From: Synchiropus splendidus
Taxonomy: Eukaryota > Chordata > Actinopteri > Syngnathiformes > Callionymidae
Direction: 5' to 3'
NCBI RefSeq assembly: GCF_027744825.2
Contig: NC_071334.1
Location: 64,888,937-64,952,936 of the forward strand
Length of the DNA stretch: 64,000 nt
In this document: positions 15,113 through 26,928 of the stretch, piece after piece
How the letters are laid out: each line of letters opens with the position of its first letter
How positions within the stretch are numbered: the first letter of the stretch is position 1
Notes under the pieces: model-generated
The model's database searches: none
Seen by the model: only the letters and a program-made list of their open reading frames with translations
Told to the model about the DNA's origin: nothing
Made by a program: the position numbers and the translations under genes

Positions 15113-15940
15113 AGCATCTTGGCCTTCATGGCGGATTCCGACAGGCTAGTAAAGCTCCTGTTCATCACTTACCCGAAAATATTGTGCTGTTTGTGTATCC
15201 ACTGAATGTTGGGAGTTTTGTTATTTGCAGTAGCTAGCACGCAACTGTGGTCGGCGCTAGCTGCGTTATGCTTGCGACTTAATGAAAGTTGGTTGTTTTG
15301 TTATTAGCTGTTTGCCGGAGCTACAATCCTTTAGCTCGCTAACACATCTCGAGTTTATTGTCTTCTATTAAAGATGCAGGCTGAAACAATAAGAAGTTGC
15401 CCTGCAGATTCATTTATTTACTTTATTTATTTAGTTTCATTTATTTAGTAGCAACTAAATGTGAGAAAATACAATAAACTCTACCACTGTTCTACAGATA
15501 ACATAAATGTGAAGCTCCTGAAGTTTTCAAATTTGAGTGAAAATACAATTGTCTTGTTTTTTTTGTTGATGTTGTTCTTCTGTTTTTGTTTTTCACTGAC
15601 TGAAGATTTATTATATTTCTGGTTCATGTTCATAAAAATGTTCAGTATTTGTATTTTTTAAAACATTTTTAGCCCTGTTGTATTGAACATTTTTTGGTGT
15701 ATTGAGTGTTGATATTCACTTTGAAATTTTGATACAGTGACAACTCAAGAGTCAACAGTTGCCAAAATAGCTGTTTATTTCCATATGTCTATAAGAAGTT
15801 TGCCAAGGCGCAGATCGTAAAGTCTGATGCAAGTCAACTTGCAAACGTGCTTAAGCAAGGTATTCACTGGATTATCGGTTTCAGTAGATTTTTTTTCTCC
15901 AATTGTGAAACTAGGGTGTTTGCACTGCTTAGTCCTTGGT
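15113..15940. other. Non-coding AT-rich stretch
   Basis: No gene seen. T-rich sequence around 15400-15680 gives short unsupported frames. Confidence 0.5.
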
Positions 15941-15944
15941 TGTG

Positions 15945-16188
15945 GGCAGAGCTGGAGCCCAGCTCGGCGGCCATTGGGCGAGAGGCAGGAATACTCCCTG
16001 GGCAGGTCGCCAGTCCATCCCAGGGCACACGCACCATTCACACACACACACACCTAGGGGGTATTTTAGAGTGTCCAATAAACCTAGTAGCATGTCTTAG
16101 GACTGTGGGAGGAAACCAGAGAACCCGGAGAAGACCCACGCAGGCACTGGGAGAAGATGCACTGCGATGTCAGCAGACGACACAAGTA
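15945..16188 (+). repeat. L2-like LINE 3' fragment (left part of interrupted copy)
   Basis: The sequence runs in the order common to a very abundant fish LINE 3' region: 'gctggagcccagctc', 'gggcgagaggcagg', 'caggtcgccagtccatccc', a short CA run, 'ttagagtgtccaataaacc', 'gactgtgggaggaaacc', 'gaacccggagaagacccacg'. Assignment to the L2 clade is from memory of fish repeats. At 16187-16188 (TA) the repeat is cut by the adjacent transposon and resumes at 16858. Confidence 0.75.
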
Positions 16189-16857
16189 CAGTGGTACCTC
16201 GGTTTTCGAACGTCCCAGACATCAAACAAATCGGAGTTTGAACAAAAATTTTGAGATTTTTTTTTGCTTCGGATTTCGAACGAAAATCCAGAACTCGAAC
16301 ACCCCCGGAAAAAGCCAGAAAAACATAACGTGCACCAACCAGCTGACCCACGTGTCCCGTTAGCTACATTTGCTGACTGTTTTTTTCTTCATATTGAGGT
16401 GTAAAACCTTTCCTGTCTCCACACTGGACCGTGGTAGAGTGTCACAGGGGAGGTGCTGGAGCGCTCACTCCAGGGTTTGATGTCCTGTTGTGGGCTGGAG
16501 CTGGGACAGGGATGAGGCGAGTCTGGGACAGAGCGTGACTTGGTTTATGACTTTGTCACAGCCAAACTGCACAGAAGCGCACATTCAGAGCTGGACACGC
16601 ACCGGGCACCTCTTCCCTTCTGGAGAGACCTCACTCACTCGGCAACCCCTCCCACATGCAGCGGCCACACACATAGAGGAACAGCCACCTGCAGCAGACA
16701 CTCTACATTCACTCCTACAAAAGCCTATTTTAAGGCTTGGAACGCATTATTCCTTTTTCCATTCATTGTAATGGGAAAAATCCATTCAGATTTCGAACAA
16801 TTCGCTTCTCAAACAACCGTCTGGAACGGATTGTGGTCGAGAACCGAGGTACCACTG
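16189..16857 (+). mobile_element. 669-bp TA-inserting TIR element (Tigger/pogo-like MITE), copy A
   Basis: It begins CAGTGGTACCTCGGTTTTCG and ends with the inverted repeat CGAGGTACCACTG, flanked by TA on both sides (16187-16188, 16858-16859). The inverted-repeat sequence and TA duplication fit the Tc1/mariner superfamily, most like Tigger/pogo ends. No transposase is encoded. Internally it shares an open frame of about 90 codons (16490-16771) with the other three copies. It lies inside a repeat whose uninterrupted counterpart is at 14930-15112, which confirms both boundaries. Confidence 0.88.
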
Positions 16858-16967
16858 TAGTTGTGAACTGGTGCAGAAATTGGGACGTAAGAATGTCCAC
16901 ATCCAGGAGCCGTCTGAGCACAATTTGTCTCGCATGTTTGTCTTTGTGTCGACATGTTTGAGTAGCA
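16858..16967 (+). repeat. Right part of the interrupted duplicated segment
   Basis: Continues the match to 15001-15112 from 'tagttgtgaa' through 'gagccgtctgagcacaattt' to 'gacatgtttgagtagca', with only a few substitutions. Similarity to the other copy stops at about 16967. Confidence 0.85.
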
Positions 16968-19197
16968 TTTGTTAGATGTTCCTTATCTTTTACTGACAGA
17001 TGTAATTAGCCATGTGAGTCCATGTGGAGCGTGCGACACAAGAGGAAGGCACGCCGCTTGTGCTGGTAATTGTTTTCCACTCCATGGAGCTTGTAAAAAA
17101 AAGGAAATAAATAAACATTAGCACCATCAAAAATGCTTCCGCGATGCTGGCTGCACAGAGATAATTTCAGAATCTCCAGTCTTTAAATGGACTGAGCAGT
17201 AGAGGAAGGTCGGCCGTTCCAACGAAAAGGTCACTGCTGTTTTACTGGTGGGATAATGTACGGCAGTCTTTTGAAGCTGCACTTCAGGAGTGATACCTTA
17301 GTACATTTCAGCACTTGGTAAAACACTTGTTTTACTCACTGAACGAGTCAATCTGGAGTGCAGTCCACATACTGTACACAAAGGTAGCTACAGTTTTCAA
17401 CACTTCACTTAAAGCTCCCATTCATAACTCAGTATGAGTGCATTCATAATTTTATAGGGGTCATTATGAATGCTCAGAATCATGAATGGTAACTTATGAC
17501 ACGGTTCATAAAATGAAAAATTAAGACTCAAGAACCTCTGACTTCAACCCCAATCTGACCCTAAACAACCCGTATATTGTCGATTATGGACAACACTATT
17601 CGCTCGGATTATCTCTAATGCTAAAGAAACAAGTTGTCACACATGATTTTAAACATTCAGAACATCCATGACTAGCCTCCTGAATGCATGAGCTTGGATG
17701 TCATTAAAAACATCTAATGTCTACACATTTAATGTCTAATGAATGTACTAATATACAATATATACAATAAATTAAAAAAGAAATATTGTGTGCAAAGTGC
17801 AAAGAAGCTATACAAAAGAGCTCAGAAACAATGTGCAAGAAAAATGCAGTAATAAGTAAAAACATTTTTCCTGTCACTAAAAATGAAAATGCATGTTCAA
17901 TAATTACCCGAGACTGTGTTCTTCAATAAAAACGCTTTTGTTGCCAAACCAGCGCTAAGTGGACCCAAGAGTCCATAAAAAGCAATACATAACAAAGACC
18001 TCCAGTCAACAAACGTAGATAGACATAACAGTGCATTTTTAACAACACAGCAAATAATAAAATAAAGACACATTAGACAAACACAAAAGAAAATGGGAAG
18101 AGTCCCTGACTGGAGCTGTCCATCCCCGCAGTTCAACATCAAGAGCGTGAGGGTGGTTGGTCACGATGCTCTCAATTTTTCACCCTCCCTTGTGCGCCAA
18201 GTCGTCTCCTGCTCATGGCGGTGCCAGCGTTCCTCAGCCGCTTGTTGCTCTCCACAGCCTCCAACTCTCTCTTTTACAGCTCAAACTGATCCAGCCGTGG
18301 GACTCCAACTCACTTATTTCATTATCCCTGTCATTGTTGCATTATTTATTTCTATTTTCTTTTATCTAACTAGAAAGTAAAAACAATCAAGCTCCATTGA
18401 AGATGGCATTGCCCAGTGCACCATTTCGGCCTCAGCCCAAGCGCTATTCACTTATAATTTATGGTCCTGCCATCCTTGCACAGGAGGGTTTGTGGAGGTT
18501 TTTTTATGGGTCAGTGTGACTCCACGCTCTTTTCCTAAATCACAGCAGAGTCCGCCCGCCTGATGCAGCCGAGGTCAGGAGGTTTTAATATGCAATTCCA
18601 GCTGGAAATGTCGGTAAATATTCAAATAACATACACCTCCGAGCCGGTGCACTTTCTCTCTTTGAGGATGATGAAATCCAGGTGCCATATATCTACTTTA
18701 ATCAAGTTGGATATTTTTAGTGCAGTCAAAATACTGAGATCACAGCAGGAGGAGAGCGTCAATATCCCGGGGGTCAGAGAGGAATTCATTACAGGCTAAT
18801 TATCATCCTCTCCGACCTGGCAGTTGAATGACACAAGTTAATATGTGTTTCTATTCGGATCCATTCAAACCATGTAAAATAGCGCTGAGACATTTTCACA
18901 TGAGAAATATTCCAAGAATAAAGACAGCCTCCCACTCATCTTTTCTGCTGCCTTACATCAGTTTTACAAAATATGCTGCAGGCCAAAGACCAGCAAATCA
19001 AACGCTTCATAATTTTCAATTTTGACAATAGAAATTTATATCTTGATGGTGTGGGAGGCCGCCCACGCGCAGAACACCGTGCGATATGAGACCTGCAATA
19101 ATCCTGAAGTTGTAGCGTGAGCGACGTCATGAGTGGAGAAAAGGAAAAAAAAACAACCTTAATACTAAATTCAACATACATTATCATATTATTATTG
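16968..19197. other. Non-coding stretch, nothing recognised
   Basis: Overlapping frames at 17897-18380 on both strands (81 and 95 codons) include hydrophobic runs but lack splice context and similarity. The 17400-17520 stretch repeats 'cataa/tcatgaat'-type words without a clear repeat boundary. Confidence 0.5.
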
Positions 19198-19238
<41 letters not shown>

Positions 19239-19241
19239 TAT
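19198..19241. repeat. (AAT)n microsatellite
   Basis: About 14 uninterrupted AAT/ATA units, preceded by interrupted AT-rich sequence. It produces a poly-Ile/Asn pseudo-ORF on the minus strand. Confidence 0.95.
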
Positions 19242-19709
19242 AATGACCTTCAAGTGCTGAAAATGTCAAAATGCCCTCCAAAAAGTAATGTCTTGTAACT
19301 TAAAAATATACAGTGTGTATAGCTTTGGATAATATTCACGTACACGAAGTAAGCTTCATCTTCATCTTGACATTACAGTCAAAGTAGACCCTTTGAAAGA
19401 GGAGGATATTAAATAAGTTGAAACATAAATATGTGTCCTATCGCACACAAATTAATGCATGAGGCTCAAAAAACCCTCTGTTGTGAGATTTACTTTTTGC
19501 CCATGTCCATCCTGAAGATTATTATTGAGCTACTGGATTCTACATGCTCGTGCTGAGCTGGCCAGCAAAAAAATATAAGTGCCATGAGGCATATGTTTCT
19601 TCATACATGGGTGGACACACACCAATCGTGCATGACTGTCATCATTCCTTGACCTTTCCTCTCTGCATATCCATGTCACGCCATTTTCATCCACACTTCA
19701 CACCCCTCT
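19242..19709. other. Non-coding stretch, nothing recognised
   Basis: No gene or repeat boundary seen. Confidence 0.5.
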
Positions 19710-19717
19710 CTATAGGT

Positions 19718-20046
19718 CAGTCCTTCTCAAATAGTGGGGTAGGGAAATGCTACGGGGTCACATGACCTTGGGGGACACACTTTTTTGCCCTACCTGAATA
19801 AAGTGTTATCCATCTTTTCTATTACAGACAAAAACAATGTTAATAAAGTTATTCTTTATTGTAAGTGGCTCTATATTACGTCATTGTTTCTTTTATTTAA
19901 TGTTCACAAGGATACAATGTTAAGCAGAGTGTACTTATAATAATTTTATTCACAAATGATACTATTTACAGAAGCGACGGAGAGTTGAGGGAGGCGCGGA
20001 ATGTTCCTGTGGGGTCGGAGCAACAGAAAATAATTGAGAAGCATTG
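19718..20046. mobile_element. 329-bp hAT-like non-autonomous transposon
   Basis: The left end CAGTCCTTCTCAAATA and the inverted right end CAATGCTTCTCAATTA match at 13 of 16 positions and carry the 'CTTCTCAA' core common in Charlie-type hAT ends. Flanks are CTATAGGT (19710-19717) and CTATAAGT (20047-20054), an 8-bp target duplication with one later change. No coding capacity. Confidence 0.83.
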
Positions 20047-20054
20047 CTATAAGT

Positions 20055-22633
20055 CAATTGAACGGTCACCTATTATGACGTCGCAGCTCCCTTTGGCTTT
20101 GGTTCTATTGCCAACACTGCCTCTGGAAACACCAGACAGCTTCTGGAAAAAATAAAAACTCATGATTGATCGAACTCACAGAAACATCTGTAACTGAAAG
20201 CCCATACTCTCACCCCAACTTTCAATGAAAATGTATTCTATTTCGTGCTGAAGTTCAAAGGGAATTGTTGTATGCTGTGTCACCAAAGATGCAAAACTGC
20301 ATCCTAAATCCCAGTGTTTGTTGGTTAAGAGTTTTAATATACATTCTCACCAACAACAACAAAAAAACAAAGATAACCTTTATTTTTGTTGAGAAGCCGA
20401 AGCCGAACTTTTCACATGGTATTTCACCCACTCTCTTGAGTGAGCCTGCTTCACTTCCTTGCCAGGATCATTCCACTCTGGGCGTATCAGTTTTCCACCA
20501 GCTGGGAAACCTGATTAGAAGTTGGGTATTTAACAAGGGGGGAAAGTAAATCACTTCTTCGGTTTACAGTTTGATGACTGCAGACTTGGTCTGGATGTAA
20601 CAGTTGGCAGGATTTCTAAGGTGCAGCAGCGGAGCAAAAGATAACGGGAGTGGGAAGAGGGTGAGGAGTTGGATGTGTCGAGCGATCACAGCACGCCTGC
20701 GTCAAAATCACATTACGCTGTCATTTTCTTCCTCACCTGCCGACGAAACTTCACGCCGGCGAAAACAACAAAACTTTCTTTATTGAACGTACATCTGAAC
20801 TACATAGCATCTGCCCAATCAAAGTGGCCTGTCTTCGCACAACCTTCATTAATTCTTCTCACGTCTCGTAATTGCCACCCACCCAAGGACCGGTGATCAA
20901 AGGACAATTCGTTCGACAACATTTGCAACATTCTTTCTACAGACTTCAAAGGGAACATTGCGGGGTACCTCAGTCACCAGTAAGAGACAACGTACCTTTC
21001 GGGATGATGTGTTAAATTTGTTTACCAGATTCAGCGCAATAAAAATGCTCCAGATGTAAAGCTCTTTATTTCTGGAACACCAGCTTATGGAAATTCAGTT
21101 GTTTTAATATGTAGCTTTACATTTGCATAATCCTACATCAGCAAGAACACAATGTTGTGTAACTCCTAATCGTGTAAAAATGGCGTTGACACCGAAAACA
21201 TAACCACGGTTTAATATGTTTTTTTGGAATTCCACCAGGATTCGTCAGGAAGGCTGTGGCGGTTCTACACAGCCATCTCTCTGGTCAGCTCCGTGGCCCC
21301 CAGTGAGCCGCATGATAAAAAAAAAGAGATCCAGATTTTGTGTTCTCGGCTTAAACCAAAAATAAAGTGAATGGAATTAAGGAGCGACGCATCCCAGTCC
21401 GAGCAGAAGAGAGACTCTGACAGGAGCCCACTGGTGTCAACACACCTGAGTGGAAGAAATGCCTGCAAGACCTTAACTCAGAACGTATAAAAATAATGCA
21501 TCACTTTTTTCGTTGTTACTTTATTCGTGTCTGACTACTGACATTTCAGCCAAATTGTTTTCACATTTTAAACCAATGCAGCAATTGTCGGTCCAACCTG
21601 TCAATTATTTTTTAAAAGGGGTCATTCATGCTAAGTGGGAATGGAGAGTTGTTCTTTGCTTGGTCAAAATAACATCAGAGAAGAAGGTAGGGAGGCTTAT
21701 CCTGCTGGGTAGGTTATCTCTGTTTTTCACTGTTTATTTTTCACGTTCAGTCAGCTCCGTGTTGGCGGTGACACACGTCGCAGAGCGGCAGCCACAGTCA
21801 CACATGAGCTAATAAATTAACTCAGGTCGGGAAACATATTTCCTATAATTCCACTCCGTAATGACGCCTCGAACGGTTCATCATTTTGAGGCGCTCATTC
21901 TTTTAACCGTACTGAGGCATTATAAATCAATTTTCAGACGAGCGGACATCATGACAGATGGGATTCTTCTGACGCTCGTGTCCTCCCACTCGGATAGCGA
22001 CGACCCATCCATACTGCCCGGGGGTCCATATGTGCTGTGCTGCTCCTTGAATGAGTGCATGGCACCCGGCCAGGTTTTGGCAGCCATGTTGTCGTGCCAA
22101 ACATGATCGCCAGTGCTCTTCACCCCAAAATGATCAAGCGACAGTTTGGTCAGCAGTTTTAGGCTCTTTGCTAATGTCAATACAGTCATTCATCAAAACC
22201 ATTGCCAGTTGTTGTTGCCAAAACGCTTGATTGATTAACACTGCTGGCGTTTCTGTTATAAAATCTCGACAAACGTTTCGATCCTGTATCGGCCTAAATA
22301 ATGCCACTGACACCCCTACAAACAAGAAACAAGTAGCGTGAAGAGTGTCGAATGGCAGGAAGCCAGCGGTCTTCTTCCATGTCAGAAATAGCTTTTATGG
22401 ACCACTTCCAACATCAGGCAGCATTTCTGTTGACCTCACTTGTCACCTCTTGTCACTGATCCCCCAGAGCGCCATTGGTGAAAGCCTTTCCTGTCATCCA
22501 TAGCGTCAGCACCACTACATCGATGTGTTGCCATGTCCTTACACTTCTTTTCAATGGGATCTTGTTTTCACAGGAGAGTCTGAAACCTTTTACTTTCATC
22601 CTCATTTTACTTCATTGTGAGCCATTCATGTAG
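20055..22633. other. Non-coding stretch, nothing recognised
   Basis: Several short frames on both strands, none with splice signals forming a chain or with similarity I recognise. No repeat ends located. Confidence 0.5.
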
Positions 22634-22635
22634 TA

Positions 22636-23291
22636 CAGTGGTACCTTGGTTCTCGACCACAATCCGTTCCAGACGGCCTATGAATCGATTTTTCACAATT
22701 AATGGAAAAAGAAATCATGCGTTCCAAGCCTTAAAATAGGCTTTTGTAGGAGTGAATGTAGAGTGTCTGCTGCAGGTGCGCTGTTCCTCTATGTGTGTGG
22801 CCGCTGCATGTGGGAGGGGTTGCCGAGTGAGTGAGGTCTCTCCAGAAGTGAAGAGGTGCCCGGTGCGTGTCCAGCTCTGAATGTGCGCTTCTGTGCAGTT
22901 TGGCTGTGACAAAGTCATAAACCAAGTCACGCTCTGTCCCAGACTGGCCTCATCCCTGTCCCAGCTCCAGCCCACAACAGGACATCAAACCCTGGAGTGA
23001 GCGCTCCAGCACCTCCCCTGTGACACTCTACCACGGTCCAGTGTGGAGACAGGAAAGGTTTTACACCTCAATATGAAGACAAAACAGTCAGTAAATGTAG
23101 CTAATGGGACACATCTGCATACAGAGGCTGCGCAATACGCAATAACAAAGCGTGTCGTGGGTCAGCTGATCGGTCCAAGCACGTTATGTTTTTTCCGGCA
23201 TTTTACGGGGGCGTTCGAGTTCTGGATTTTCGTTCGAAATCTGAAGCAGAAAAAAAAAGCAATTTGTTCGAAGTCCGGGATGTTCAAAACC
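22636..23291 (-). mobile_element. TA-inserting TIR element, copy B (one end lost)
   Basis: Inverted relative to the other three copies. The end at 22636 starts CAGTGGTACCTTGGTTCTCG next to TA (22634-22635). The interior matches copies A, C and D throughout. At the high-coordinate end the match runs to about 'gatgttcaaaac' and the last dozen bases of the inverted repeat are missing, so this copy is terminally truncated and probably cannot be mobilised. Its shared internal frame lies at 22715-22975 on the minus strand. Confidence 0.85.
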
Positions 23292-24810
23292 CCGTATTTC
23301 CTTTTAAACCTCAAGGGGGCCACACATTGCAGTCGGGCTGTTTTTGGCCCAACCTTGCTCCTTCCCAACCAAGGATGGTAAACCCCTGTAACTCATAAGA
23401 TTATCTGATGAGAGAGGCCGCATGAATTTGTCCCAATAATCAGTCGTAAATCTTTATGGGTGTGGTACGAGCCGATAGCTCCCGGACTCCTGACCTATCA
23501 TGAAGCGATCCAACAGAGAAACGAGGAAGAAGCAAAATAGGATGCATTGAGATTTATTCAATTTATGACAGTAAAAAACGATAAGTTTTAATCATTAGAA
23601 GTAAATCTTGCCCCGATCTACAGCCACACTCACCTGATTTTTCCCTTTATATGTCTGGGCAACAAATATGGTTCTGCAAATGCCATCCTGCAGTTTAGTT
23701 CAGATAAAAACACGTATAGAGCCTTCATCACCTGATGCACTTTTGTGTTCTGTTTTTTTTTTTTTTTTTTGAAATAGACCAGAAAATAATAAAATAGAAT
23801 TGTGATTGTCTCACATTTATTTTATCTATATAATTTGTAACCTTTTTTTTTAGCAATATCATTATACCAATGAGCTCAGTAGTACAGTACAGCAGATGGA
23901 AGTAGTTTTAGGATTTTTTACATTATTATTTTTTTTTACCTTTATTTATTTTTTTAACCAGGGTAGTGCCAGAGAACACCGTGCCAGTGTACCAAAAAAA
24001 AAAAATCTTTTTTGACTTGGTATCAGTTGATCCATGAAGCAAATGGGTTTAAAATGTTTTTTCTCTCTAAGCTCCCGATCTCTGAATGTGTCCTCACTCT
24101 TGCTCTGCCACTTCTGTTACTGACTCATTCCCCACTGATCACTCTGAATATCATCCCCAGCTATGATTATACTTCTTCGATCATTTGCCCTTCTTAAACC
24201 ACCGCCGAAGTCATTGAGCAAAGATGGGAAGCGATCTCATTGCAACTCAGAACAGCTCATCCACCATCAGAGAAAGAAGGTACACTGTGATCAAAAGAGT
24301 TCACAATAATAATGGAAGCTATTATTACACCACATATAAAGAAATGTGACTGGCCCTGAGTTCCTTTTCCTATCATGTATCGTCAAGAATGCGACGAGCA
24401 AGCTGAACTTGCAGCCTGGCCCATTTTGTTAGATGCTGTTCCATTTGCCTCTAAGCGCTGTCCTTTTGTGGAGCAGCTACTGCCTCTGGCATTTGGAATG
24501 AAATAAGAATCACCAAATTCACACCAAGAATACCTCCTCTTACACACATTGCTCTCTCCTTGATGCATTGTTGGTGGCAATGTACTCATGTGGACTCCAG
24601 GGGATTCTTCCTCTACTCCTGCTGCAAGATCACTGCACTGTTTTAATCCCCACCATCAAGGTCTTCTTCATCAAACATGCTTCTGTGTGAATCTCCTTGA
24701 CCCTTTTCCTCTGCTCCGGTGCGTCCTTACAGTTTTCCATGTCGTGGAAATAGTTCAGTTGGCTACATTTGGCAGTCTCTTGTTTACTTGTCTGAGCCGC
24801 ACTTCATAGG
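23292..24810. other. Non-coding stretch with T-rich repeat fragment
   Basis: No gene seen. A poly-T run lies near 23752-23770. At about 23935-24000 the phrase 'acctttatttattttt..aaccaggg' resembles the end of a common fish retroelement but is too short to assign. Confidence 0.45.
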
Positions 24811-25190
<380 letters not shown>

Positions 25191-26226
25191 GCATGCTGCT
25201 GTTGCTAATGTTCCCAGTTTGTCCTCAATGGCACTCCATTGACCAATTTCCCATTACTTGCTCAGAGTCCCCCCATTTTGAAGAGGCCGCACGGCAGCTT
25301 TATCACCTCAGCACGGGCAGACAGGGAGCCATAAAGCTGGCAGGTGTGATAACTTGTCCCGCGCCTTGTCATGACTCGCAGTGGAGAATGGAAGAAAGGT
25401 GTGATGAAGAAGGGCATGTTGCCATCATCCATAGTGTGCTGGATGCTTTTCCTGTCGCTCTCGATTCAAAGACTGAAGGCAACCCCGACAGTGATGGCTG
25501 ATGAAGAGAGGAACTGGACGACTTACGTTTGTGTATACGTCCGGTTGTGTACTGTCTTTCAGGAATGGTTTGCTCTCTTGACAGAGGGACTTTGGGGGTA
25601 GAAAGAGAGCCTTGTGGGCCATATTTTTTATTCCCTAGGAAACATTGAAAGTGCGTCCGTATCACTTATAATTGATCTTTATGCAAAAATCGAATCATGA
25701 CTGTGATTATTTAGTATGTGCTCCCATAGTAGGTTAGGCCAAGTAATGTGGACAGACTGCAGAGTCCAACTGCCTTTTAAAACCTGGCAATGCAAGAGAA
25801 GACTTCAGACGTTCAGACTTCCAGCAGAAACCATGGAAGTTCAAGGTTCACAGGGCACAATGGACCAGGACTACGCTCGACCATGATTACCCACAGAAAG
25901 TCTATAAAGACAGAAGGAAGCAAGTGGCAATGAGAAAGAAGTTGTGGGATGTGAAGGCAGAGAGACATGTTCACATCCCTGTGAGGATGTGAGTTTCTGT
26001 CCATGACAGTCATATGGAAACCAACCAAACTTCAGCAGAGGCTCAATAGTGCATTACCAATGGGAAATGGACAACATGGAGTAGGAATTGAGAGTTACAC
26101 GTACAGAAAGTTTACTTAAATTGAGACTCAGACAAGACTCAGGAAATGAAAATGGACTTGATTCACTAACACCTAAAGCTGACAATCTCTCTGTGAAAAG
26201 AAAATATTTCAGAATGGGGTAGAAAG
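25191..26226. other. Non-coding stretch, nothing recognised
   Basis: Short unsupported frames only. No repeat boundaries found. Confidence 0.5.
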
Positions 26227-26228
26227 TA

Positions 26229-26928
26229 CAGTGGTACATCGGTTTTAGAACGTCTCAGAGTTTGAATGAAAATTTCGAGATTTTTTTGCTTCAGCTTTCA
26301 AACAAAAATCCAGAACTCGAACGCCCCCGAAAAAAAAAAAACAGAAAAAAACATAACATGCACAGACCGATCAGCTGACCCGCGACACGCTTTGTTATTG
26401 TGTATAACGCAGCCTCTGTATGCAGACGTGTCCCATTAGCTACATTTACTGACTGTTTTTTCTTCATATTGAGGTGTAAAACCTTTCCTGTCTCCGCACT
26501 GGACCGTGGTAGAGTGTCACAGGGGAGGTGCTGGAGCGCTCACTCCAGGGTTTGATGTCCTGTTGTGGGCTGGAGCTGGGACAGGGATGAGGCGAGTCTG
26601 GGACAGAGCGTGACTTGGTTTCTGACTTTGTCACAGCCAAACTGCACAGAAGCGCACATTCAGAGCTGGACACGCACCGGGCACCTCTTCACTTCTGGAG
26701 AGACGTCACTCACTCGGCAACCCCTCCCACATGCAGCGGCCACACACATAGAGGAACAGCCACCTGCAGCAGACACTCTACATTCACTCCTACAAAAGAC
26801 TATTTTAAGGCTTGGAACGCATTAGTTCTTTTTCCATTCATTGTAATGGGAAAAATCGAGATTTAGAACAAATCGCTTCTCGAACGGCCGCCTGGAACAG
26901 ATTGTGGTTGAGAACCGAGGTATCACTG
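26229..26928 (+). mobile_element. 700-bp TA-inserting TIR element, copy C
   Basis: Ends CAGTGGTACATCGG and CCGAGGTATCACTG, flanked by TA at 26227-26228 and 26929-26930. Each terminal repeat has one or two private changes relative to copy A. It holds the shared internal frame at 26565-26825. It retains a stretch near 26375-26440 that copy A lacks, which accounts for its greater length. Confidence 0.88.
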
